Source: CALBTQ01 sp036743315 (GTDB lineage: Bacteria > Lernaellota > Lernaellaia > Lernaellales > Lernaellaceae). Taken from it: 5,325 nt of DNA. The stretch is from NCBI GenBank assembly GCA_036743315.1, contig DAINPV010000293.1:1-5325 (forward strand), in the 5' to 3' direction. Below, piece by piece: positions 1 to 5,325 of this stretch (its first letter is position 1; every line of letters starts with the position of its first letter). A model generated the notes under the pieces. It did no database searches. It had not been told where the DNA came from and worked only from the letters and a program-made list of their open reading frames with translations. The translations under genes were made by a program, and so were the position numbers.

Positions 1-2
1 GT

Positions 3-800
3 CTCATGACCATCGTTCAGATCGCCAGACAAAACGGCGGCGACTGGCAATGGGAACTGCTTTACGATCCGGCCGACGGCGACGACCGGTCGATCGACGA
101 CGACGTCGCCGACGACGACGATGACGACGACGACACGGTGGTCGATCCGATCGGCTCACTGGCCGCGGTGGAGACCTCGGCCGACGACCTGCGGCTGGTT
201 TACTGGAACGTCGTCACCGAACATCTTGATCTGCTGACGCCCGGCGCCGGCGGGTACGACGTCGAAACGCTGACCTCCTTTTCCGGGCAGCCGCACAAAA
301 TGCAACTGCTCATCGACGAAGCCGATCGCAATCATCTTGTGCTGCGCCGCTATAACAATGTCGATTACTTAACCGATCAAAGCGGCATCTGGACGGAATA
401 TTCCCTGTTCGCCGATCCCAATTACTACACGAATCCCGACAACCATTTCGCGACGCTGCGCGACGACGACGGCGATCTGCACATCGCCTTTTATGATGTC
501 GCCGCCGAAAAGACGGCTTACCTATTCGGTCGGCCCGGCGCGTGGGACTTGAGTTATCCGGAAGGCGGCGAGGAATGCTACGGTCCGAAAATCGCGTTTG
601 ACGGCGACGGGGAATTACACCTGCTTTGTCAGACGCGATCCTTCCTGCTGCATCTGCAGGGTACCCCGGGCGATTGGACGTCCGAGGAAATTCCGCTGGT
701 CAGCGACGATCTGCTGTTGTTCGATTTCACCGTCGAGGACAACGGGCTGCTCACGCTGTTCTTCATCGATGAAGACGCGCTGACGGTCATTTCCAACTGA
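3..800 (+). CDS. Partial propeller-like repeat protein with an Asp tract (3' end)
   Basis: This reading frame is open to the left edge and ends with TGA at 798-800. The ATG at 6 lies inside a repeat unit and has no room for a visible ribosome site, so the true start is probably upstream. Numbering from that ATG, the 264 residues show a recurring unit: an Asp/Gly turn followed by 'LH' and a beta strand (about 153-163 and 199-208), then a leucine-rich strand ending in G-x-W or G-x-Y (W14, Y84, W129, W180, W224). The spacing of 44-51 residues, apart from one gap of 70, fits beta-propeller blades. D36-D43 is an uninterrupted aspartate run in the long gap. The protein is strongly acidic with only one cysteine (C191 and C208 are the only two seen in the C-terminal half). 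It is probably secreted or surface-exposed, but any signal peptide is outside the window. No enzyme motif is recognised and the function is unknown. The gene converges on the sbcC gene. Confidence 0.75.
   Translation, partial: LMTIVQIARQNGGDWQWELLYDPADGDDRSIDDDVADDDDDDDDTVVDPIGSLAAVETSADDLRLVYWNVVTEHLDLLTPGAGGYDVETLTSFSGQPHKMQLLIDEADRNHLVLRRYNNVDYLTDQSGIWTEYSLFADPNYYTNPDNHFATLRDDDGDLHIAFYDVAAEKTAYLFGRPGAWDLSYPEGGEECYGPKIAFDGDGELHLLCQTRSFLLHLQGTPGDWTSEEIPLVSDDLLLFDFTVEDNGLLTLFFIDEDALTVISN
96..134 (+). repeat. GAC trinucleotide run encoding an Asp-rich insert
   Basis: The stretch is made almost entirely of GAC codons with one GAT, interrupted by Val-Ala. It encodes three and then eight consecutive aspartates (residues 31-33 and 36-43 counted from the ATG at 6). 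It lies in frame within the propeller-like protein. Such runs can change length by slippage and may form a flexible or calcium-binding linker, though neither is shown here. Confidence 0.6.
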
Positions 801-854
801 ACGTTGCGCGGCCTCTCGCGCGTTCGCATATCCGGAAAAAATTCGTTGGGAGTA
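801..854. other. Convergent intergenic gap with a weak hairpin
   Basis: These 54 bp separate the stop codons of the two converging genes. GCGCG at 806-810 can pair with CGCGC at 817-821 around a 6-nt loop, with possible extension of AACG (800-803) to CGTT (821-824) if three bases bulge. An A-run sits at 836-841. Neither strand shows the hairpin followed directly by a T-run, so it is not a standard intrinsic terminator. It could still reduce read-through in both directions. No gene is visible here. Confidence 0.3.
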
Positions 855-3251
855 TTACAGCCACGCGGCGGTCGAGCCGTCGTCGTTGCGGCGCACCAGC
901 AGCGCGTGCATGAAATCGTCCTTCACCGCGTCCTGGTGGCTGATGACCAGCACCTGCCCCTCCAGTTGCAGCAGCGCCTCGAGCAGTTGCGTGCGGCGGT
1001 CGTCGTCCTGGCTGCCGAAGATTTCGTCGAAGGCCAGCAAACCCGGCGCGGTCCGGCCGTGCAGATGCGCGACCACACGGCCGACGGCCACGCGCAGGCA
1101 AAGGTTGGCCAAGTCGATTTCGCCGCCGGAGAAGCGTTTGATCGGATACGCCGCGCCGTCGTCGGTGATGACGAACTCGAAATCGTCGGTGACGTGAATG
1201 CGCGGATAACGGCCGCGCGTGACGCGGGCGAACAGCGCCGAGGCGAGGCGGTCGATTTCCGGCGTGACGTGGGCGAGCGCGGCGGTGCGGAAGGTGCGCA
1301 ACGCCTCGACGCAGGCCGCCAGATCCTCCAGTTGAGACAGACGATGGGCGACCGTCTGTCGTTGTTGATCGTCGTGCGCGAGTCGTTGTCGGCGCTCATC
1401 GCTCGCCGCGTCGATTTTACCGCGCTCGCTTTTGTGTTCACCGAGAATTCTCACCGCGTCGTTCATCGCCTGCGCGGCCATCCGCGAAGCATCCGCCGCC
1501 GCGCGCAGTTCGTTTTCGTCGAAGGGCAAGGCGTTCAGTTGCTCCGTGAGATCCGCCAAGGCGACGCGCAAATCCTCGCGTAATATTTCCTTTTCGGCCA
1601 GTTCGCGCGCGACCGTCGCTCGGCGTTCGAGCTTGGCGGACAGCGCGGCGAAACGCTCGTGCGCCGACTGCAATTCACCCACCTTGGCTTGCGCCGACGC
1701 CAACGACGCCGCAGCGAAAGGCGCTTCGCCGAAATCGCCCAACGCTTGATCGGCCGCCTGAAAATCTTGGTTCGCCTTGTCCGCCGCACGTTGCGCCTTG
1801 GTGATTTCCAGTTCGGCGGCCTGCGCCAGTTGTGTTTGCTGCTGCGCTTGCGCCAGCGCATTGTCGGCCTTTTTCTTGTCGTCTTCGGCCAGTCGCAGGG
1901 CCGTCAGCATTTGGTCGTGTTCGTCCTGCGCGCGACACAAATCCCGTTCCTGCAGGGCGCGCAGTTCGCCGGCCATGTCGTCGAGGATATGCCGATAATC
2001 GCCGGCCAACGGACGATCGCAGGTGGGACAATTCGCCTGTTCGCCAAGGGTTTCGATCATCGTCCGTTTGCGCTCGCGCTCGCCGATGCGCTCCTCGATT
2101 GCGGAAATCGTTTTGGTCGCCTCGCGCTCGTTCGCCCGCGCATGTTGATCATCGGCGGTCGCCTTTTCGTTTTGCCGTTGCGCGGCGGCAAGCCGGGCAA
2201 CGACATCGCCCAACGCCTCGCGCGCGGCCTTGCGTTGCGTCAACTCTTCCGTGGCGCGCGCCAGATCGTTCTCACGCTCGGCCCGTTGCGCAACCAGCAC
2301 CTCGCGTTTGTTGAAGCGCTCACGTGCAACGATCAACGCGTCCTTGTCGCGCACCGCGGCCTGATAGTCCCGCTCGGCGGCTGCAAGATGTGCGCTCTCC
2401 TCGTCCATTGCCTTCAGGTCATTCAATTCCTGTTGCAGCCTGCCCAGGGCCGCGTCGTTGGCTTCCCGACGCGCTTGGGCGGACGACTGCCCACGTTCGA
2501 TTTTCGCGCGCTCGTCCTTGCGCGTTTGCAGGGCGTCGCGATCTCGTTCGGCATGGTGATAGGCCTCGCGCGTTTTCGTTGCCGCCGCGTCCGCCTTGGT
2601 GATTCGCTCGTCGAGCACCCGCACATTCTCCCGGGCGGCGGCGATTTCCTCTTGCAGGGCGACGCGCGTCGGCTCGTCGAGCAGGGAGCTTTGCATGCCC
2701 TCGATGATCTTTTGCAGATCGTTCTGATCGGCCTTCGCCGCTTGGTGCGCCTCGTCGAGGCGATCCAGGCCGAGCATGCGCCGCACGTGACCTTTGCGCA
2801 CCTCGCCCTGGTCGCTGCTGAGCGCCGCCAACTCCTTTTGCCGCGCAAACACTGAGCGCACGAAGGCGGTTTCGTCCAACCCCAGCAGCCGCGCGACTTG
2901 CTCGCCGACCGGCTTATCCTGCTCGGCCAGCACGCGGTCGCTCTCGTCGATCAGCGAGGCCTTGTGCGTGAGCGCCTTGCCGCGCAGTTCGCGCCGCACA
3001 CGCCAGCGCTCGCCGCGCACGGAAAATTCCGCCTCGACCTCGACGGCTTCCTTGGCGGCGGCGCCGGCAGTGCGGATCAGCTCCTTGTCGAAGGGCATCT
3101 TGCCGTACAGCGCGAACAGCAGCGCGTCGAAGAGCGTCGATTTGCCCGCGCCGTTCGCGCCGATGATGCCGATCAAACCTTCTTCCGGAAAGACGATCTC
3201 CGCCGCGCGATAGCTTTTGAAATTGCGCAATGCCAGACGGTGGAGAATCAT
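855..3251 (-). CDS. sbcC: SbcC/Rad50-type DNA repair ATPase
   Basis: This is the ATPase subunit of the SbcCD (Mre11-Rad50) complex, which uses ATP to control the SbcD nuclease on DNA ends and hairpins in the cytoplasm. The 798-residue protein has the family layout. The N-terminal half-ATPase carries Walker A GANGAGKST (31-39) and Q-loop Q138. Long charged Ala/Glu/Arg-rich coiled-coil arms (about 165-405 and 415-650) flank a zinc hook, C408-P-T-C411, close to the middle of the chain. The C-terminal half has signature FSGGE (S708-G709-G710), Walker B ending D742-E743, and switch histidine H772. All key residues are present. It is shorter than E. coli SbcC (about 1,050 residues), so the arms are shorter and closer in size to archaeal Rad50. 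The ATG start overlaps the sbcD stop as ATGA and has GGAGGT six bases upstream. It is the last gene of the cluster, ending in TAA. An SMC-like protein is the alternative, but the sbcD neighbour and CxxC hook make SbcC far more likely. Confidence 0.96.
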   Translation of the reverse strand: MILHRLALRNFKSYRAAEIVFPEEGLIGIIGANGAGKSTLFDALLFALYGKMPFDKELIRTAGAAAKEAVEVEAEFSVRGERWRVRRELRGKALTHKASLIDESDRVLAEQDKPVGEQVARLLGLDETAFVRSVFARQKELAALSSDQGEVRKGHVRRMLGLDRLDEAHQAAKADQNDLQKIIEGMQSSLLDEPTRVALQEEIAAARENVRVLDERITKADAAATKTREAYHHAERDRDALQTRKDERAKIERGQSSAQARREANDAALGRLQQELNDLKAMDEESAHLAAAERDYQAAVRDKDALIVARERFNKREVLVAQRAERENDLARATEELTQRKAAREALGDVVARLAAAQRQNEKATADDQHARANEREATKTISAIEERIGERERKRTMIETLGEQANCPTCDRPLAGDYRHILDDMAGELRALQERDLCRAQDEHDQMLTALRLAEDDKKKADNALAQAQQQTQLAQAAELEITKAQRAADKANQDFQAADQALGDFGEAPFAAASLASAQAKVGELQSAHERFAALSAKLERRATVARELAEKEILREDLRVALADLTEQLNALPFDENELRAAADASRMAAQAMNDAVRILGEHKSERGKIDAASDERRQRLAHDDQQRQTVAHRLSQLEDLAACVEALRTFRTAALAHVTPEIDRLASALFARVTRGRYPRIHVTDDFEFVITDDGAAYPIKRFSGGEIDLANLCLRVAVGRVVAHLHGRTAPGLLAFDEIFGSQDDDRRTQLLEALLQLEGQVLVISHQDAVKDDFMHALLVRRNDDGSTAAWL

Positions 3252-4372
3252 CGCTCGACCTCCGCGAGGTACTTGCGGCCCAGTGCGAGCACGCGGGCGC
3301 GACGCTCGGGATCGGACAACGTTTGCGCGAGATGATCGGCGAACAAATCGGGCAGCGAAACGGTCGCGAGTTCGACGACCTCGAGTTTGCTCGATCCGCC
3401 GACGAACGAACGCGCGATCAGCACGGCCAACGCCGCGGCGAACGGTTCACTCAGGCGACGGTTGGTCAGCCCCGCCGCCTGCGCCGGATCGAGCCCGGCC
3501 AGATGCAGGCGCACGATCGCGCCGTCCAACGCCAGCGGCTCGGCCTGTTGGGCGAGCGCCGCTAGGATTTCCGCGTCGGTTTTCACGCGGCAATCCTCGA
3601 CGGTCAGCTTGTATTGCGGGCGCACCGCCAGCGGTTGGAACGTCGCCTGTGGGTGTGCCGGATCGGCCAAATCGACCAGCACCCAGCCCTTTTGCTTGTC
3701 GAGTTCGCGCTCGCCGACGTGCTCGGTCGAGCCGCTGTACGCGGCCAGCCCCGGCCCGCCGAGCACGCGGTGACCGTGCCAGTGGCCCAGCGCGGTATAG
3801 GCGAAGGCGGCGAATTTTTCGCGGCGCGCGCCCTCGATCACCTGCTCGCCGAACTCTTCCATCATGAACTTCGCGCCGACCGACGCGTGCAGCGCGAGCA
3901 CGTTGAGCGCACCGGGCACCGGCGCGAGCGCATCGTAGGCGGCAAAGAACTCCTCGACGTCCAGCAAGTGCGGCACGCCGTGCACGACCAGTTCGCCCAG
4001 GCGCACCGACTGCGCCTGCGGCCGGTACAGCGGATGAACGCCGGGGATGCTTTCCAGCGCGGCGAGAATCGGCCCGGTGAACACGGTGCGCGGCGCGTCG
4101 TGATTGCCCGCGAGCACGACCACGGGCAGCCCCGCGTCGGTCAGGCGTTTGAGGCCGGCCAGCCCGCGCGTGAGGGCACGATTGGTCGGGCTGGCGCGGT
4201 GGAACAGATCGCCCGCGTGCACCACCGCATCGACGCCTGCGGCGATGATCGCCTCAATCGCCCGGTCGAACGCGTCGTAAATGTCGCGTTCGCGCAACGG
4301 CACGCCGTCGTCGCCGATGACGTTCAGATCGGCGTAGCCCAGGTGCGTGTCGGAAAGGTGGGCGATCCTCAC
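3248..4372 (-). CDS. sbcD: SbcD/Mre11-type exonuclease subunit
   Basis: This is the metal-dependent nuclease partner of SbcC, acting on DNA double-strand ends and hairpins. The 374-residue protein starts V(M)-R-I-A-H-L-S-D, as SbcD and Mre11 proteins do. The phosphoesterase metal ligands are visible in order: D8-x-H10, D55 in HAGDLFH, N90-H91-D92 in AGNHD, H162 in LALHAS, and H197-x-H199 in LGHWHGH. The SGSTE motif (213-217) closes the catalytic core. A smaller C-terminal cap follows (from about 250), ending in charged helices that in this family contact the Rad50 coiled coil. The length is close to E. coli SbcD (400). The GTG start at 4372 overlaps the TGA of the thioredoxin gene. The frame stays open further upstream to 5140, but that stretch is a translation across two other genes and lacks family similarity. 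GGAG lies seven bases before the GTG. The stop overlaps the sbcC ATG. Confidence 0.95.
   Translation of the reverse strand: MRIAHLSDTHLGYADLNVIGDDGVPLRERDIYDAFDRAIEAIIAAGVDAVVHAGDLFHRASPTNRALTRGLAGLKRLTDAGLPVVVLAGNHDAPRTVFTGPILAALESIPGVHPLYRPQAQSVRLGELVVHGVPHLLDVEEFFAAYDALAPVPGALNVLALHASVGAKFMMEEFGEQVIEGARREKFAAFAYTALGHWHGHRVLGGPGLAAYSGSTEHVGERELDKQKGWVLVDLADPAHPQATFQPLAVRPQYKLTVEDCRVKTDAEILAALAQQAEPLALDGAIVRLHLAGLDPAQAAGLTNRRLSEPFAAALAVLIARSFVGGSSKLEVVELATVSLPDLFADHLAQTLSDPERRARVLALGRKYLAEVER
3258..3263 (-). promoter_or_regulatory. Shine-Dalgarno site for sbcC
   Basis: On the minus strand this reads GGAGGT, six bases before the ATG at 3251-3249. It lies inside the last codons of sbcD. A strong site here, together with the ATGA overlap, supports this start and suggests that sbcC is translated by coupling to sbcD, which would help keep the two subunits in balance. 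Confidence 0.75.
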
Positions 4373-4737
4373 CGCGCGGCTCCGAGGATTTTGTGCACGA
4401 CTTCGTCGAGCGCGTCGACCAGTTGAAAGCCGGGAGCGAAGGCGACCATCTTCCCCCGGAGAAAAAACGCGGTCGCGGGCACGCCGCGCAATTGCACCGC
4501 CTGCGCAATGCGTGGCGCGTCGGCGGCGCGGGCGTGGAAGCCCAGCAGGTCGTCGGGATGCCGGCGGAGCAATTCGAGCGCGTTGGGCGCCATTTTTTTG
4601 CAGAACGGGCACGTGTCGGACCAGAGAAAAAGCATCACCGGCTTGTCGGCCTGCAAGACTTTTTCGCCGAACTCTTCGTCCGTGATCTGCGTGAAGGACG
4701 CTTGCGGCTTCGTTTCTTTTTTGCTGAACCAACCCAT
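4369..4737 (-). CDS. Thioredoxin-fold protein with CPFC active site
   Basis: This 122-residue cytoplasmic protein (no signal peptide or membrane segment) has a thioredoxin fold and probably acts in thiol-disulfide exchange. The active site is C43-P-F-C46 in a WSDTCPFCKKMAP context, followed by the expected cis-proline loop RGVPAT (P87) and the strand-glycine-turn AFFLRGK. It is slightly longer than E. coli thioredoxin (109) because of a polar lysine-rich N-terminal extension. It differs from classical thioredoxins: Gly-Pro between the cysteines is replaced by Pro-Phe, the Trp before the first cysteine is Thr42, and the buried Asp (E. coli Asp26) aligns with Phe37. These changes should alter redox potential and partner choice, so I do not call it trxA. 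The ATG at 4737 is 3 bp after the upstream stop and has GGAGGA six bases before it. Its TGA overlaps the GTG of sbcD. The natural partner is unknown. Confidence 0.88.
   Translation of the reverse strand: MGWFSKKETKPQASFTQITDEEFGEKVLQADKPVMLFLWSDTCPFCKKMAPNALELLRRHPDDLLGFHARAADAPRIAQAVQLRGVPATAFFLRGKMVAFAPGFQLVDALDEVVHKILGAAR
4380..4383 (-). promoter_or_regulatory. Shine-Dalgarno site supporting the GTG start of sbcD
   Basis: Minus-strand GGAG lies seven bases before the GTG at 4372-4370, inside the last codons of the thioredoxin-like gene. It is weaker than the sites of its neighbours, as is the GTG start, so translation may depend on coupling to the upstream gene. It helps fix the start of sbcD. 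Confidence 0.5.
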
Positions 4738-4740
4738 GGC

Positions 4741-5172
4741 TTATCCTCCCAGTTTCGGCGTCGGCGGCGGCGGGAGATCGGCCGACGATCTTTTGCGCGT
4801 GGCGATCTTGGCCGCTTCGTAGCGCACCGGATGTCGATGCTCGCGCAGCAGTTTGGCCGAAAGAAAATACGCGTCGACGCCCGAACCGGCCCAGACGAGC
4901 AGCAGCATGACGACCCAGCGCACGACGATCGGCAGCAGGCGCGCCGCGCTGTGCGTCGCGTCGCCGGTGATGTCCAGGTGCGCCATCAGCACGGCCTGGA
5001 ACGGACCGGTGAACTGCACGACGAAGCCGGCCAGGCACGCCAGCGTCAGCACGACGAAAAGCAAGCCGCGATAGCGGTAGCCGAGGCGATACTGCCCCAG
5101 GCCGGGCATGACGGCGAGGGAATAAATCACCGGGCTCCACAGCGGATCATTACGCAGCTTGCGTTTGCTCAT
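4741..5172 (-). CDS. Small multi-pass membrane protein of unknown function
   Basis: The 143-residue product begins with a basic segment (SKRKLR), which favours a cytoplasmic N-terminus. It has an apolar stretch with the motif P23-G-L-G-Q27 followed by Y-x-L-G-Y-x-Y-R-G (about 13-36), a clear transmembrane helix (36-57), and a second hydrophobic helix (79-104) ending in D100-A-Y-F. The tail is basic and then proline-rich (P134-P137). The PGLGQ-(x)-G-x-x-x-x-G pattern followed by a late helix with Asp-Ala resembles small TM2-like membrane proteins, but I cannot assign a family or function. The start at 5172 was chosen because its ATG overlaps the upstream TGA as ATGA and has GAGGAG eight bases before it. 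The frame continues upstream to an ATG at 5268, but that extension is Arg/His-rich and is read across the FxsA coding region. The stop is TAA, 3 bp before the thioredoxin-like gene. Confidence 0.85.
   Translation of the reverse strand: MSKRKLRNDPLWSPVIYSLAVMPGLGQYRLGYRYRGLLFVVLTLACLAGFVVQFTGPFQAVLMAHLDITGDATHSAARLLPIVVRWVVMLLLVWAGSGVDAYFLSAKLLREHRHPVRYEAAKIATRKRSSADLPPPPTPKLGG
4744..4749 (-). promoter_or_regulatory. Shine-Dalgarno site for the thioredoxin-like gene
   Basis: Minus-strand GGAGGA sits six bases before the ATG at 4737-4735. The same six bases are the two glycine codons that end the upstream membrane-protein gene, just before its TAA. Ribosomes finishing that gene would cover this site, so translation of the two genes is probably linked. 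Confidence 0.75.
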
Positions 5173-5325
5173 GCGCGCGGCTCCTCGTCGATGACCTCGA
5201 CGTCGATGATCCCCTGGTCCGTGCGCATCTTGCGGCGGTACCGCTCTTTGATGAAACGCGCAACCCACCGCCGCGCGGGCGGGATGAGCAACGTCAGGCC
5301 GGTGATGTCGGTGAGGAATCCCGGG
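5169..5325 (-). CDS. fxsA: FxsA-family membrane protein, C-terminal part
   Basis: Reading the minus strand from the right edge, the frame starting at 5324 gives 51 residues and then TGA at 5171-5169. It opens with PGFLTDITGLTLLIPPARRW, the characteristic last transmembrane region of FxsA proteins (proline-glycine-phenylalanine-leucine-T-D, then an apolar helix ending in PPxRR). A basic cytosolic stretch (FIKERYRRKMR) and an acidic tail containing VIDEE follow, also typical of the family. FxsA is a small inner-membrane protein. In E. coli, its overproduction relieves F-plasmid exclusion of phage T7, but its normal role is not well known. The N-terminus and start lie outside the window. The stop overlaps the ATG of the next gene (ATGA), placing it in the same operon. 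The recognition rests on a short but distinctive segment. Confidence 0.85.
   Translation of the reverse strand, partial: PGFLTDITGLTLLIPPARRWVARFIKERYRRKMRTDQGIIDVEVIDEEPRA
5181..5186 (-). promoter_or_regulatory. Shine-Dalgarno site for the membrane-protein gene
   Basis: Minus-strand GAGGAG lies eight bases before the ATG at 5172-5170. It forms two glutamate codons near the end of the FxsA-like gene. It decides between the start at 5172 and the longer in-frame alternative at 5268. Confidence 0.65.

Noticed and set aside
96..134. CRISPR or non-coding tandem repeat
   Set aside because: The repeat is a 3-bp in-frame Asp codon run inside a coding sequence, with no spacers.
800..841. Intrinsic terminator between the converging genes
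   Set aside because: The stem is only about 5 bp and no T-run follows it on either strand. The A-run at 836-841 is on the wrong side for the minus-strand operon.
804..1583. Plus-strand open frame of 259 codons
   Set aside because: It is opposite the sbcC C-terminal ATPase half, whose motifs are clearly intact. Its translation is Arg/Val-rich with no domain.
1659..2855. Plus-strand open frame of 398 codons
   Set aside because: It is antisense to the sbcC coiled-coil region, lacks a recognisable domain, and is explained by the high GC and codon bias of sbcC.
4373..5140. N-terminal extension of about 256 residues on SbcD
   Set aside because: The frame is open but runs across the thioredoxin-like and membrane-protein genes, is Arg/Ala-rich, and has no family similarity. 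SbcD proteins begin just before the DxH motif.
5173..5268. Longer start for the small membrane protein
   Set aside because: The added 32 residues are Arg/His/Gly-rich and overlap the FxsA coding sequence. The ATG at 5172 has a better ribosome site and an ATGA overlap.
855..5325. A new phage-defence system built around SbcCD and FxsA
   Set aside because: SbcCD is a common repair complex, and the FxsA-phage T7 link comes from overexpression in E. coli. Nothing here shows a sensor, a toxic effector or mobile-island signs.

Overview
This is a GC-rich, gene-dense bacterial segment. The style is Gram-negative-like, with ATGA-type gene overlaps and GGAGG-type Shine-Dalgarno sites. No taxonomic marker is present. 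An aspartate-rich, probably secreted repeat protein beside ordinary housekeeping genes is reminiscent of deltaproteobacteria-like or related environmental (metagenome) lineages, but that placement is a weak inference.

Layout: positions 3-800 (+) hold the 3' end of a repeat protein, probably a beta-propeller, carrying an eight-residue aspartate tract. A 54-bp convergent gap follows (801-854). The rest (855-5325) is one tightly packed minus-strand gene cluster. In transcription order it reads: the C-terminus of an FxsA-family membrane protein (5325-5169, cut by the window edge), a small multi-pass membrane protein of unknown function (5172-4741), a cytoplasmic thioredoxin-fold protein with a CPFC active site (4737-4369), the nuclease subunit SbcD/Mre11 (4372-3248, GTG start), and the ATPase subunit SbcC/Rad50 (3251-855). 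Three of the four junctions are 4-nt start/stop overlaps and the fourth is a 3-bp gap. Three of the four Shine-Dalgarno sites lie within the upstream gene's last codons, and the one for the thioredoxin also reaches its stop codon. The five genes are therefore probably co-transcribed and translationally coupled.

Function: SbcD and SbcC together form the Mre11-Rad50-type complex that trims blocked or hairpin DNA ends. All the main catalytic motifs of both subunits are readable and look intact. The link between these two, the thioredoxin-like protein and the two membrane proteins is positional only. I see no mobile element, CRISPR array, RNA gene or convincing new defence system. The most unusual points are the atypical thioredoxin active site, the conserved-looking but unassigned membrane protein, and the acidic insertion in the propeller-like protein.
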